In this document: positions 49,803 through 59,737 of the stretch, one piece after another
Numbering within the stretch: the first letter of the stretch is position 1
Layout: each line of letters begins with the position of its first letter
Assembly: GCA_016892645.1 (NCBI GenBank)
Contig: JAFEMX010000009.1
Coordinates: 62,001-126,000, forward strand
Origin: Micrococcaceae bacterium RIT 802
GTDB lineage: Bacteria > Actinomycetota > Actinomycetes > Actinomycetales > Micrococcaceae
Direction: 5' to 3'
DNA length: 64,000 bases
The notes under the pieces: generated by a model
What the model was told of the DNA's origin: nothing
What the model saw: the letters and a program-made list of their open reading frames with translations, nothing else
Database searches by the model: none
Position numbers and translations under genes: made by a program

Positions 49803-50999
49803 TTAGCGGGAGGTGGCTGATGTGTGGGTCCCGAGGATTTCCTCGGTATCGGCGCCGAGCACCGGGGGAGCGGAGCGCACCGGCGGGCGCACGCCGTTGA
49901 AGTTCACCGGGAAGGCTACCTGGCGCATGGGCCCGATGCTGGGGTGCTCCACGGTCTGCACCATGCCCAGGGCCTCGGTTTGCGGGTCGTTGTAGACCTC
50001 GTCGAGGTGCTTGATCGGTGAAGCGGGGATCCCCTTTTCGGAGAACAGCGAGCACCAGTGCTTGACGCTACGGGCGCCCAGGGTGCGGGTCAGCTCGGCG
50101 TTGACGTACTCCCGTTCGACCACGCGCCCACGGTTCTGTGTCAGCCGCTCATCCCGGGCGAGGTCATCGCGTCCGATTGTCGTGCACAGCCGCTGCCACA
50201 GCGCGTCGTTGCCGATGGCGATGACGAAGTAGCCGTCCTCAGCCGGATACGCCTGATAGGGGACCAGATTCGGGTGCCCGGAGCCCAAGGCCGAAGGGCG
50301 GCGCCCGTCGGCGAAGTAGTTGGTCGCCCAATTCACGTGCAGTGCCAGCTGCCCCTCGTACAGCGAGGTCGTCAGGTACTTCCCGCGTCCGGTGCGGCTG
50401 CGCTCGAAAAGCGCGGAGACGATCCCGATGACGCCGAAGAGCCCGGCGCCGAGGTCGCCCATGGCGAACCCCGCCTTCATCGGGGCACCACCCGGTTCGC
50501 CGGTCAGAGACATGAGCCCGCCGGCCGCCTGGGCGATCATGTCGTAGCCCGGCTCGTCGCGCATCGGCCCGTGGTCGCCGAAGGCCGAGATGTGTAGGAC
50601 CACCAGGTGGGGGTACTGCTCGGAGAGCTCGTGGTAGTCGAAGATCCGCTGCAGGGAGGATCCGGGCCGGAAGTTCTCCACCAGCACGTCGGCGTCGGCG
50701 AGCATCTCGTGGACGTGTGCCTGCCCGGCGTCGGACTTCAGGTCGATCGTGACCGACTTCTTGGAGTGGTTCGTCGCGTGGAAGTAGGTGGCGTCGTCGC
50801 CCAGGGCGGGTGGGCCCCAGGAGCGGGTGGGGTCCCCGCCCTCGGGGTGCTCGATCTTGATGACTTCGGCGCCCAGGTCGGCCAGGGACATGGTGGCGTA
50901 GGGGCCGGCCAGGATCTTGGACAGGTCCACGACGCGGACGCCGGCGAGCGGGCCGGCGAAGGATGTGGCGGGGGCGGAGGGGCTGGAATCGGTGTTCAT
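49803..50999 (-). CDS. CaiB/BaiF family III CoA-transferase
   Basis: A 398-residue family III CoA-transferase. RVVDLSKILAGPYATMSLADLGAEVIKIEHPEGGDPTRSWGPP is the N-terminal core, DYHELSEQYPHLVVLHISAFGDHGPMRDEPGYDMIAQAAGG contains the catalytic Asp (PGYDM), and GRGKYLTTSLYEGQLAL follows. Next to gcdH, the best reading is succinyl-CoA:glutarate CoA-transferase, which activates glutarate; other dicarboxylates are possible. The stop is 31 bp before gcdH and the start is 25 bp after the AidB-like gene. Confidence 0.9.
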   Translation of the reverse strand: MNTDSSPSAPATSFAGPLAGVRVVDLSKILAGPYATMSLADLGAEVIKIEHPEGGDPTRSWGPPALGDDATYFHATNHSKKSVTIDLKSDAGQAHVHEMLADADVLVENFRPGSSLQRIFDYHELSEQYPHLVVLHISAFGDHGPMRDEPGYDMIAQAAGGLMSLTGEPGGAPMKAGFAMGDLGAGLFGVIGIVSALFERSRTGRGKYLTTSLYEGQLALHVNWATNYFADGRRPSALGSGHPNLVPYQAYPAEDGYFVIAIGNDALWQRLCTTIGRDDLARDERLTQNRGRVVEREYVNAELTRTLGARSVKHWCSLFSEKGIPASPIKHLDEVYNDPQTEALGMVQTVEHPSIGPMRQVAFPVNFNGVRPPVRSAPPVLGADTEEILGTHTSATSR

Positions 51000-51024
51000 G
51001 CTGTCCTCATCGTAGTTCGGGCAC

Positions 51025-52719
51025 TCAGGCCACGGGAGTGGGGGAGCCGACGGCGTCGCGGGTGAGCACGGCCCCGTCGATGATCTGCTCCAGGTGCCCC
51101 AGCGCCTCGGGGGCCACCTCGTCATCGTGCAGGATGTTCAGCGCGATGAAGGTGCGCGCGACGAGCAGCTTGCGGAAGTTCCCGTCGCGGGTGGCCTCGG
51201 TATCGGCCTGGGTGAGCATCAGGGTGGCCATGACCAGCTGGGCGAGGGCGTCGGCGTAACGGCCGACCATCGCCTCGGCGTCGGCGGCCGGTCCTGCGAT
51301 CAGGGCGTCGCCCCGGGCGGTGATCGCTTCCCAGCGGACCAGCAACGTGCGCACATCACCGCCGGCCTCGGGCAGCGTCACCGCCTCCAGACCGGCTGTC
51401 ATCGTCTCGGCCAGCAGGCGGTGCGTGCCCTGTTTGCGCATGCAGCGCAGCACATCCAGGGCGATCACGTTGGACGATCCCTCCCAGACGGAGCCGAGAT
51501 GGGAGTCGCGCACCAGGCGGGCATCGGGCCATTCCTCGATGTAGCCGCGGCCTCCGCGGACCTCCATCGCCTCGCCGGTGACGTGGCGGGCTCGCTTGCA
51601 GATGTAGTGCTTGGCCAGCGGGGTCAGCACGCGGATCAGCTGGGTTGCGGTGGCGTCGCCGGCATCGGCCCGCTGCAGGGTGTCCCCGGCATAAAAAACC
51701 ATCCCCAGGGCAGCCTCGGCCTCGGCCTGCAGCGGCAGCAGGGTCATGCGCATCAACGGCGCCTCGATCAGCGGGCGCCCGAACACCACGCGCTTCCGGG
51801 CGTGGGCGACGGCCTCGTTGACGGAGCGGCGCATCAGCGCGGTGGAGCGCATCGCGTTGGACAGCCGGGAGGCGTTGACCATCTCGGCCATCTGCCGGAA
51901 CCCACGCTCGAGCTCGCCGACCTGGACCGCATAGGCGCCGTTGAGGGTGACCTCGCCGCTGGGCATCGAGCGGGTGCCGAGCTTGTCCTTGAGCCGGTCG
52001 ATCACGTACGCGTTCCGCGACCCATCGGGCAGCACCTTGGGCAGCATGAACAGCCCGACGCCACGGGTGGTGTCGTCCCCGCCGGGGTAGCGGGCCAGGG
52101 TAAGGATGATGTCGGCGTCCGGGTTGGAGGCGAACCACTTGCGTCCGGACAGCTTCCACTCCTCGCCGTCGCGCTCGGCGACGGTCTCGGTGCGGGCGAT
52201 GTCGGTGCCGACCTGGATCTCGGTCATGAACATCGCGCCGGTGTACCGCCGCGCCGAGTCCACGGAGGTGAGCCGGTCGATGACCTCCTCGAAGCGCCCG
52301 GCCCCGAACTTGCGCAGCGTGCGGGCCGCGGCGTCGGTCATCGACACCGGGCAGGCCAGCCCGAACTCGGCCTGCACGAACACGTAGGACAGGATGTACT
52401 TCACCAGGTGCGGCGGCACGTCGTCCCACCCGTGCAGGCCCCGGTGGGACAACGCGGAGAGTCCGTACTCCTCGTACGCGGCCCGCGAGAGCTCCCGGTA
52501 GCTGTCGTGGTAGGTGATTGCATCGACCCGCTCGCCCTCGCGGTCGAACTGCTCGAGCACCGGCGGGTTCTTATCCGCCGTCTCGGCCAGCGGGCCCAGC
52601 CGTTGTGCGGCGTCGGCACCCAGGGCATGCAGCACGGGGGCCAGCAGCGCCCGGTTGGTCGGGTCGAGGTAGGACTCGATGAGCGGCTGCAGGGCAGGGT
52701 CGAGGGACACGAAGTTCAT
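51025..52719 (-). CDS. AidB-like acyl-CoA dehydrogenase
   Basis: A 564-residue member of the long acyl-CoA dehydrogenase/AidB group. HRGLHGWDDVPPHLVKYILSYVFVQAEFGLACPVSMTDAAARTL, GAMFMTEIQVGTDIARTETVAE and LSGRKWFASNPDAD mark the FAD domain, and VRGGRGYIEEWPDARLVRDSHLGSVWEGSSNVIALDVLR carries the catalytic-position glutamate of WEGS. E. coli AidB binds DNA and protects against alkylation, but within this operon a substrate-specific acyl-CoA dehydrogenase is more likely. It is the second gene, 45 bp after the transporter. Confidence 0.88.
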   Translation of the reverse strand: MNFVSLDPALQPLIESYLDPTNRALLAPVLHALGADAAQRLGPLAETADKNPPVLEQFDREGERVDAITYHDSYRELSRAAYEEYGLSALSHRGLHGWDDVPPHLVKYILSYVFVQAEFGLACPVSMTDAAARTLRKFGAGRFEEVIDRLTSVDSARRYTGAMFMTEIQVGTDIARTETVAERDGEEWKLSGRKWFASNPDADIILTLARYPGGDDTTRGVGLFMLPKVLPDGSRNAYVIDRLKDKLGTRSMPSGEVTLNGAYAVQVGELERGFRQMAEMVNASRLSNAMRSTALMRRSVNEAVAHARKRVVFGRPLIEAPLMRMTLLPLQAEAEAALGMVFYAGDTLQRADAGDATATQLIRVLTPLAKHYICKRARHVTGEAMEVRGGRGYIEEWPDARLVRDSHLGSVWEGSSNVIALDVLRCMRKQGTHRLLAETMTAGLEAVTLPEAGGDVRTLLVRWEAITARGDALIAGPAADAEAMVGRYADALAQLVMATLMLTQADTEATRDGNFRKLLVARTFIALNILHDDEVAPEALGHLEQIIDGAVLTRDAVGSPTPVA

Positions 52720-52764
52720 GGTGGGGTTCTTTCGTAGGTGGTGCGGGGAAGCAGGTGGGGATTC

Positions 52765-54159
52765 TCAGCGCACGACGGCGGTGCTCTCCTGGGTTGCGCC
52801 GGTGGCGGTTTCGTCGGCCTCGACAACATGGCCGGCTTGGCCCTCGCGGTTGGTCCAGCTCTTGCCGCGCAGCAGCAGCGACATGCAGACCGCCGAGACC
52901 AGGACGTAGAACAGGCCGAGGGCGACGACGGTCCAGATGGTGCCGGAGACGTTGAGGAGTGCCTGGCTGACGAACGGCGCTGTGCCGGCGAACAGGGCAG
53001 TTGAGACCTGGTAGGCAACGGAGATCCCGGTGTAGCGGATCCGGGTCGGGAAGAGCTGGGCGAGTACGCCGGCCAGTGCCGAGTAGTACATGGCGTGCGG
53101 TGCGGTGGCCAGGACCATCCCGAGCATGGCCAGGGCGAAGCTGCCGGTCTGGATGAGGACGAACATCAGCGGCAGCAGCACCAGTTCGGGCAGCAGCATG
53201 ATGAGGATGGCCTTCTTGGCGTCGATTTTGGAGGCCAGCACCGCGCCGAACGGCTGGATGATCACCTGTGCGACGAGCGCGACGGTGACGATCTGCAGGA
53301 ACTGGGTACGGCCGAAATCCAGCTCCGTGGTGGCCCAGGAGAGGGCGAAGGTGGTCTTCAGGTACGTGATGGCGACGCCGGTCACGACGGCCCCGACGGC
53401 CAGGGAGACAACGCGCCAGTGGTCGCGCATCAGCGTGACCAGCGGGATCCGCTGCTGCGGGGTCTGCTGGGTGGCTCGGATCATCTCCGGGGACTCGGTG
53501 ATGTGCAGGCGGATGTAGAGGCCGATGCCGATGAGGATCGCCGAGGCGAGGAATGGGATCCGCCAGCCCCAGGAGCCGAAGTTCTCCGCACTCATGTAGG
53601 TCAGGCCCAGGAAGGCTGCGGTGGCGAGCAGGTTGCCGACGGGTGAGCCCTGCTGGGCGAACGCGCCATAGAGGATCTTCTTGCCCGGCGGAGCGAACTC
53701 GGTGGCGATCAAGACCGCGCCACCCCATTCGCCGCCCATGGCGATGCCCTGGATGACGCGCAGGACCACCAGCAGGATGGGTGCCATCGCGCCGATCTGC
53801 GAGTAGGTCGGCAGCAGGCCGACGCCGACGGTGGCCAGGCCCATGAGCATCAGCGTGGTGATGACGGTGTTCTTACGGCCGAATTTGTCGCCGAAGTGGC
53901 CGAAGATGATGCCGCCCAGTGGACGGGCGATGAAGCCGACGGCGAAGGTCGCAAAGGCGGCCAGGGTGGCGATCGCCGGTTCCTCGCCGGGGAAGAAGAG
54001 CTTGCCCAACACCAGGGCTGAGGCCGTGCCGTAGATGTAGAAGTCGAACCACTCGATGGTGGTGCCGACGAAGGCGGCGACGCCTGCCTTGCGGCCCTGC
54101 TTGGTGTCGAAGGCCGGTGGCTCGGTGGGGATCGGCGCTGATCCGTTGGCTGTGCTCAT
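52765..54159 (-). CDS. MFS transporter, metabolite:H+ symporter (MHS) family
   Basis: A 464-residue 12-helix transporter. GTTIEWFDFYIYGTASALVLGKLFFPG is the MHS TM1, ARPLGGIIFGHFGDKFGRKNTV the loop 2-3 motif, and RVIQGIAMGGEWGGAVLIATEFAPPGKKILYGAFAQQGSPVG is the TM4-5 signature. The family carries small carboxylates, shikimate, alpha-ketoglutarate or proline-betaine with protons. As first gene of the gcdH operon it probably brings in glutarate or a related dicarboxylate. Divergent from its LysR regulator. Confidence 0.93.
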   Translation of the reverse strand: MSTANGSAPIPTEPPAFDTKQGRKAGVAAFVGTTIEWFDFYIYGTASALVLGKLFFPGEEPAIATLAAFATFAVGFIARPLGGIIFGHFGDKFGRKNTVITTLMLMGLATVGVGLLPTYSQIGAMAPILLVVLRVIQGIAMGGEWGGAVLIATEFAPPGKKILYGAFAQQGSPVGNLLATAAFLGLTYMSAENFGSWGWRIPFLASAILIGIGLYIRLHITESPEMIRATQQTPQQRIPLVTLMRDHWRVVSLAVGAVVTGVAITYLKTTFALSWATTELDFGRTQFLQIVTVALVAQVIIQPFGAVLASKIDAKKAILIMLLPELVLLPLMFVLIQTGSFALAMLGMVLATAPHAMYYSALAGVLAQLFPTRIRYTGISVAYQVSTALFAGTAPFVSQALLNVSGTIWTVVALGLFYVLVSAVCMSLLLRGKSWTNREGQAGHVVEADETATGATQESTAVVR

Positions 54160-54288
54160 GCCAGTTCTCCCGTGCTGGAGGTCGTGCGGTGCTTTGTGCT
54201 GCACGTCACTCTTCCAGTTGTTTTCACAAGAGTCTAAGACCTAATATCAAGGCAATTATTTGAATTAACCGAACAATGGAGGCGTTGG
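54160..54288. promoter_or_regulatory. Divergent promoter region of the MFS operon and LysR gene
   Basis: 129 bp, AT-rich from 54,220 to 54,275, with AATTATTTGAATT (54254-54266) and neighbouring TTAACC/CTAATA runs. Such regions bind LysR proteins at T-N11-A sites; I cannot fix the exact operator by eye. Confidence 0.5.
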
Positions 54289-55182
54289 ATGGAGCTACGG
54301 CACTTCACGGCGTTCATCGCCGTGGCGGAGGAACTCCACTTCGGCCGGGCAGCCGAGAAGCTGCACGTCGCTCAGCCGGCGCTGAGCCACATGATCCGAT
54401 CGCTGGAAAAGGACCTCGGGACCCCGTTGTTCGAGCGGACCACCCGGAGAGTGAGGCTGACGTCATCGGGAGAGGCGCTGCTCGAGCCCGCGCGGTCGAT
54501 CCAGGTTCAAGTCGACGGTGCTCGGCGGATCGCACGGGCTGCGCAGGAAGGCGAGGTAGGCCGCGTCCGCGTCGGTTTCGGCGGAACGAGCGGCTACTCG
54601 ATCCTGTCGCTGCTTGCCCGCGAGGTGGCGCGCCGGCATCCGGGCATCAGCCTTGAGCTGCATCCGCGGACGTACTCGGGCGATGCCGCGCTGGCGCTGA
54701 GGGACGAGGGGATGGATTTGGCGATCGTGAGTCCGCCGGTACCGGCGGGTATCGACGTTCACGTGATTCGAGAGGAGCGGGTCATGGTGGCCATGCCGTC
54801 TGACCACGAGCTCGCTGGCCGCGAGTCCGTCAGCATGAACGAACTCCACGACCAAGCGTTCATTTCTTATCCGGCATCCCATGGATCAAAGGTGCGGGAG
54901 TCGATGATGCGGATGTGCGATGAAGCGGGATTTCTGCCGCACATCGCGCAGGAAGCACCGGATCCGTACAGCTTGCTAGCCTTGGTCGGCGCTCAGGTGG
55001 GGATCGCCATCGTGGTCGAGTCGTCGGAGCACATTCGCATTGACGGCGTGACATATGTGCCGCTGGCGGAGGGGGCTAACGCCTTTACTCTGGCTTTGGG
55101 TTGGCGGCATAGTAATGCCTCGACGGCGTTGGCACGGGTGCTGGACATTGCGAGGGAGATACTGCCGCTCCCTTGGACGTAA
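54289..55182 (+). CDS. LysR-family transcriptional regulator
   Basis: A 297-residue LysR activator. The winged helix reads MELRHFTAFIAVAEELHFGRAAEKLHVAQPALSHMIRSLEKDLGTPLFERTTRRVRLTSSGE. The effector domain starts with GRVRVGFGGTSGYSILSLLAREVARRHPGISLELH and has VAMPSDHELAGRESV and LVGAQVGIAIV. GGAGG ribosome binding site 7 nt upstream of the ATG. It is divergent from the MFS-gcdH operon, which it likely activates in response to the substrate or a pathway CoA-free intermediate. Confidence 0.93.
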   Translation: MELRHFTAFIAVAEELHFGRAAEKLHVAQPALSHMIRSLEKDLGTPLFERTTRRVRLTSSGEALLEPARSIQVQVDGARRIARAAQEGEVGRVRVGFGGTSGYSILSLLAREVARRHPGISLELHPRTYSGDAALALRDEGMDLAIVSPPVPAGIDVHVIREERVMVAMPSDHELAGRESVSMNELHDQAFISYPASHGSKVRESMMRMCDEAGFLPHIAQEAPDPYSLLALVGAQVGIAIVVESSEHIRIDGVTYVPLAEGANAFTLALGWRHSNASTALARVLDIAREILPLPWT

Positions 55183-55307
55183 TTGGTCCAGTGCGCACAC
55201 TAGAGGTCCCTGGGAGCGTCGTGACGGTAAGGGCAACAGGCGCGCTGCATGGCGATTCCATGGTGCTGGAACTGCATCGGTTGCCCCGGTCGCCGCATAT
55301 TCAAACG

Positions 55308-56039
55308 CTAGGCGTCGTGAGGTGGTAATCGAATTCCCGAATCCGGCACCAGCTGTCCAGAAGGATATGGAACCCGGCAACCGGAGCGCTTTTTGCTGGA
55401 CTTCGATACCAAACCGTCGAGAGCGTTGGCCCGGGCCATGGGGAGAACACCACGACGTTCTCGGGATCGTTGCCGGCTCAACCAGGAACCCAGGCTCCGC
55501 TCGTGGTCGGTTGTCCCGCTCCGGTATGCCGGGAGCCGCCCATGTTTTTCGATGAACACCCTGCAGGCAGCGAGTCGTTCATCCCAGTGTTTGGCGTTGA
55601 GTTGGTCGCGTCCGAGAATGGTCCACCGGGGTATGGACTCCAGCTGGCTCTCCTGAAGGGCTGTCAGGCCGCCAGCTGCGGATTGGCTGCGTTGAGCACG
55701 GGCCCAGTGGTACAGGAACACCTCCAGCGCCCCGGAGACCGTGGTCGTGTCCGCAGACCGCCGAGGAAATCTTCCTCGTGTCTCGACGAAGACGGAGAGT
55801 GACAGTCGATTGCCTTCCCATCCCTGCATGGCGTCTTCGTTCCGGAAGACCGGCAGGGATGGCTCCCGGCACGGGGACAGCCGCGTGTCGAACAGAGTCG
55901 GGTCGCGTTCGAGCTGCTCCCGGATGAATGACTCCGCGGTCCGTGGCAGTGTGTGGCAGATCCGTGCGATGTCTGTTGGCTCGAGTCCGCGCCGGTACAA
56001 GAGCATCCACTCGGCTCTGGAAGCATGATCACGCGCCAT
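55308..56039 (-). CDS. Helicase-associated-domain protein without helicase
   Basis: A 243-residue soluble protein. Residues about 155-215 match the helicase-associated domain (PF03457): HWDERLAACRVFIEKHGRLPAYRSGTTDHERSLGSWLSRQRSRERRGVLPMARANALD, and an earlier weaker copy (residues about 75-115) has RLSLSVFVETRGRFPRRSADTTTVSGALEVFLYHWARAQR. The N-terminus looks like a small helix-turn-helix. The domain usually sits on DEAD/SNF2 helicases or mobile-element proteins, and none is attached here. It lies at the edge of a restriction island. Confidence 0.65.
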   Translation of the reverse strand: MARDHASRAEWMLLYRRGLEPTDIARICHTLPRTAESFIREQLERDPTLFDTRLSPCREPSLPVFRNEDAMQGWEGNRLSLSVFVETRGRFPRRSADTTTVSGALEVFLYHWARAQRSQSAAGGLTALQESQLESIPRWTILGRDQLNAKHWDERLAACRVFIEKHGRLPAYRSGTTDHERSLGSWLSRQRSRERRGVLPMARANALDGLVSKSSKKRSGCRVPYPSGQLVPDSGIRLPPHDA

Positions 56040-56409
56040 ACCAGCAACCTATCCCATCCCCAAGGCCGCTCAGGGATCGTCTTCGCTGCGTGTGGAGGGC
56101 CGGGGGCCCTATTGTCGGCAGTTCTGCCATCTACCCCGCTATGAAAGACGCGGCATGAGTGGACGAGACATATAGCCGAGGACTTTGGGATGTCGGGTCT
56201 CCGCCTGGACTGACCTATCAGGGGAATATCGGCGTTGGGCGTATGCCTTTGACCGGAAGCTGATGGGGACGGCCTGGGGCTGGAACGCCGAAGCCGCCTG
56301 GCCCCGGGCAGAGGGAGGCCTGGGTATTGGAGCCGATACCTTGTGTGAACCAAGGCCCCGTCACGGCATGCGGGGGCTGCGAGCCGGCGCGGGAGGTGTC
56401 AACGGTGGG
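56040..56409. other. Gene-free interval before the mcrBC genes
   Basis: 370 bp with no supported gene; short open frames overlap in several phases. It contains GC-rich inverted repeats near 56,270-56,320 that could terminate transcription of the restriction genes. Confidence 0.4.
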
Positions 56410-57591
56410 TTAGTGCTGTGCCGCTATTTTATCGGCCAGTTGGGACATCTGTCGGAGAAGCACTGATGGGTGTTGGTTCAGGTCGATCGCGTGGCAGTGG
56501 ATATACGCTGTGTGCCCGATGATTTCGTGGATCCTGGGTTCGTCCTCGCCCTTGGCGTATACGAGGTGCCCGGCTTCGAGCCCGAACCGCATGCAGTAGG
56601 CCAGCATTTGGTAGATGTCGGCATTGGGGTAGTTGGCAAGTTTAGTTCGCTTGTATTTGGCGTCGATGACTGCCTTGCAATGGACGCCGTCGTGCCACAG
56701 CAGGTCGGGCCGCAGCGCAATCTTTGCACCCGTGTCGAGGTACGTGCCTTTCGCCTGCGAGGTCGCGGTGCCGCCTCGGTCCTCCAAGCGGTGGGCCAGA
56801 ACTGTCGTAACGAAGTCCTCAAAGACCCTCCACATGTCGAACAGGAACGCGGTGGTGCCAATGTTCCCTCCGTCTTGTTCGAGGGAAGAGTTTCGCAGGA
56901 TGATTTCCGCGAGGACCAGGGCTGGCTTGTATCTCGCATTAAGCCTGGTTTAGTGCACGCGGGGCATGGCCTGACCCACGGCAAGGGGCGTGACCCCGTC
57001 CAGGGCCTGTGTCATCTTCCGCAGTGCGACCATCGACCCGTCCGTCAAATCCGGCAGATTCAACAGGCGGCGGGCCGCCGAGAGGAGCAGCCGGTTTTCG
57101 GCTACGTCGGTGGTGAACTCGTCATAGACCACTTGTGCAGGGAAGGCGAGTCCTCCTCGCCGGGCGATCTGGGCGGGAATGTCGATTCTGCCCCGCATGA
57201 TGGGCAGGGAGTCCTCGTAGCTCTCGTACCCCTGGATGATTCCTTCCCGGATTGCCTTGGAGGCGTTCCGGATGAACGTGAGAGCGATGGTGTTCACCAG
57301 GTCGACGTCCACGTCGGGGCTGATGGCGATGTCGTCATCGAGCCAGAAACCGCGGTCCAGGCTGTAACCCATGAGGAAGAAGAGGCTAGTGACCGGGATC
57401 TTGGGACGGATGGTGATTTGGCAGCCGACTGCCATCAGGACTCCGACCTTGCGGATGTTCGCCACCAACCACCCACCGCCTTCTGCGGGGGTGACGGTTG
57501 CGATGTCGAGCCGGTTGAGAACCGTGGCGACACCATCGGGCAGGCAGTGGATTTCGGGGCCGTTGCCCTCGCGGAGCTGGAGCCGCAACAC
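56410..57591 (-). pseudogene. mcrC: McrC restriction subunit, interrupted by an in-frame TAA
   Basis: 393 codons encode McrC, the nuclease partner of McrB. The N-terminal half (VLMAVGCQITIRPKIPVTSLFFLMGYSLD) and the C-terminal PD-(D/E)xK nuclease (RPDLLWHDGVHCKAVIDAKYKRTK) are both well kept in one frame. A TAA at 56950-56952 (codon 214) interrupts it, at a place reading VH-stop-TRLNARYKPAL, where the family usually has Tyr. No frameshift is needed to join the halves, so it is a single nonsense change. The nuclease half can only be made by readthrough or restart. It starts 4 nt after the mcrB stop. Confidence 0.88.
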
Positions 57592-57595
57592 GGGC

Positions 57596-59737
57596 CTATT
57601 CCGCCGGATCGGCGGTGGCCGGGGGAGAGGTCTTCATCCGGACCCGCAGCGCCTCGAGGCCGTAGGTCCCTTCGACGTCGATCCGTTCGCCGTAGTGGTG
57701 CTCAGTCAGGAGGGGCAAGATGTCGTATTCCCAGATGTCCTCCAGCTGGCCGGGTTGGAATAGCCCGTCCTTGGGCATGAGGTAGCTTGGCCCGATCCGG
57801 AAGTCGGCGGCTCCGATCTGCGCGTTGGCCAACGCGAGGAGGTCCGCTGGTTCCTTGCCGAGTCCGTGGCGGTCAAGCCAGCGGGCGAGGACGGCGTCGA
57901 TGGGGTACTTGGCCGGATGCAGTTCCACGAACGAGAAGCGCCGGCGCATGGCCGTGTCAAGCAACGCGATGGACCGGTCGCTGGTGTTCATCGTGCCGAT
58001 GAGGAAGAGGTTCGCAGGCATCACGAAGGAATCCTCGCCGTCCCGGCTGTATTGCAGCTTGATGGGTCGGTCCCGGTATTCCAGCAGGAAGTACAGTTCG
58101 CCGAAGATCTTGGCCAGATTGCCCCGGTTGATCTCATCGATAACCAGGACGTAACTGAACTCCGGATTCTTCCTGGCCTGCTCCACTATCCGTCGCAGGG
58201 GACCATCCTTGAGCTCATAGGTCAACGATCCGGCCTCCGTGGTGACCGGGCGGTAGCCCTGGAAGAAGTCCTCGTACGTATAACTGGGATGGAACTGGAC
58301 TATTTCGGTGTACTCACCATCGCCTGCAACGTGGTTGGCCAGCGTCATCGCCACGAAGGTCTTACCCGTTCCGGGAGGCCCATAGAGGATGATCTGGCCG
58401 CGGCGTTCGAGCAGGTCCAACTGCTTTTGCAACCAATCCGCGTCGATGTACAGGGACTCCGCCAGTGTTGCGTCGGCAGCGCGGAAGGGACGCCGTAGAG
58501 TGGCCCGGGTTTCGACGGCGAGCCCGGTATCCGGTTCGGGCTCGGGATCCGGCACCACGTCTGCTTGAGGCTGCTTCTTCCATTCATGCGCGAATGGTTC
58601 GGCGTAGAAGCCCACCGGACCACCGGCCTTTTGCTGCAGCTTCAAGATGATGGCCAGCAGGTCACGGTCCACATCGGCGGACCCTTCCCCCACTTCGCCG
58701 ATGAACGCATCGCGGATGGCGAGTTTGTGCGCTTCGGAGACGATGGAGCTGATGCGCAGGGGGTGGACGATGTAGGTCAGCGAATTGCGCTGCGTTGGGA
58801 AGCTGTGGCCCGGCAAGTCGTTCACGAAATCACGCCACGCCCACGCGTCCCCGAGCAGCACTTCCTTCTCGTCGTCGGTCTGCTTGAGCCAGCTGTCCAG
58901 CAGCTGAATGATCATGACAAGCGCGCCGTAGAGGTTGTTGGACATGGCCGGACCTGGGTTGAACGTTCCGTTCTTGAAGGCCCGGGCAATCTCCGCAGGG
59001 ATTTGCACGGGATGGTCCATGTAGCCCAGAAGGGCCTGCACGCGCTCCGTCTTCGCGCGTTCACCGATCGTCCCGGGACTGATCGGAAGCAACTGCCAGC
59101 ACACTAGTTCGGCCATCAGTAAACGGGCGTCGTCTGAAACATCGGCCATCTGGACTTTCAGCTTGTCCACGAAATTGCCCGATTCCGGATCAGGGGCATC
59201 GACGAAAACCGAGCGAAGGTCATCCACGGAGCCCGATTGCCAGACAGGCCGCCCGGGGGAGAACACGGAGTCGCCTGCCCGCAGGCCGCGCTCCACGAAC
59301 GGCAGGGCGGCCTGCCGGACCACTTCCTCGTTCTTGTCCACGGCCACGATCGTGGTGCTGAGCTGCTCCTGCTTTTGCCGGCTGGTCAGCGCGCTCCAGG
59401 CGTTGTAGCGGTTCCTGGCCTCCGCAACGAGGCCTTGGGCATCGGGGTAATCCTCGAGGGCGTGCACGCCTGGGGCGGTGGCCTTCCACACGCCGGTGCC
59501 GCTTTTCTCCAGCCAGCCCGCCTTCACCAGGTCCACGCTCGACCACATCAGGTTCGACTCGCCACGGGAGAGCCCGTCCTTGAGCTGCGTGGACTCGGAT
59601 CCTTCCTCCGGAACCTGAGAAAAGACCTGCGGAAAGAACGCTTCAGGACCGGATGTCGGGGGAAGACCCTCCGGGTGGTGCGCCAGGAACTCAAGCATCA
59701 AGCGCACGCGTTGTACGTTGTTCTCCGCAGCTGACAT
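57596..59737 (-). CDS. mcrB: McrB-type AAA+ GTPase
   Basis: A 713-residue motor subunit of an McrBC-type modification-dependent restriction system. Residues 1-130 look like a winged-helix (Mrr-N-type) module. A long central region (about 130-430) has no assigned domain. The AAA+ domain starts near 430: Walker A LYGPPGTGKTFVA at about 452-459, FHPSYTYEDFFQGYRP, VLVIDEINRGNLAKIFGELYFLLEY (Walker B) and GTMNTSDRSIALLDTAMRRRFSF (sensor). Start: ATG at 59737 with AAGGAG 6 nt upstream. The partner McrC is broken. Confidence 0.92.
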   Translation of the reverse strand: MSAAENNVQRVRLMLEFLAHHPEGLPPTSGPEAFFPQVFSQVPEEGSESTQLKDGLSRGESNLMWSSVDLVKAGWLEKSGTGVWKATAPGVHALEDYPDAQGLVAEARNRYNAWSALTSRQKQEQLSTTIVAVDKNEEVVRQAALPFVERGLRAGDSVFSPGRPVWQSGSVDDLRSVFVDAPDPESGNFVDKLKVQMADVSDDARLLMAELVCWQLLPISPGTIGERAKTERVQALLGYMDHPVQIPAEIARAFKNGTFNPGPAMSNNLYGALVMIIQLLDSWLKQTDDEKEVLLGDAWAWRDFVNDLPGHSFPTQRNSLTYIVHPLRISSIVSEAHKLAIRDAFIGEVGEGSADVDRDLLAIILKLQQKAGGPVGFYAEPFAHEWKKQPQADVVPDPEPEPDTGLAVETRATLRRPFRAADATLAESLYIDADWLQKQLDLLERRGQIILYGPPGTGKTFVAMTLANHVAGDGEYTEIVQFHPSYTYEDFFQGYRPVTTEAGSLTYELKDGPLRRIVEQARKNPEFSYVLVIDEINRGNLAKIFGELYFLLEYRDRPIKLQYSRDGEDSFVMPANLFLIGTMNTSDRSIALLDTAMRRRFSFVELHPAKYPIDAVLARWLDRHGLGKEPADLLALANAQIGAADFRIGPSYLMPKDGLFQPGQLEDIWEYDILPLLTEHHYGERIDVEGTYGLEALRVRMKTSPPATADPAE

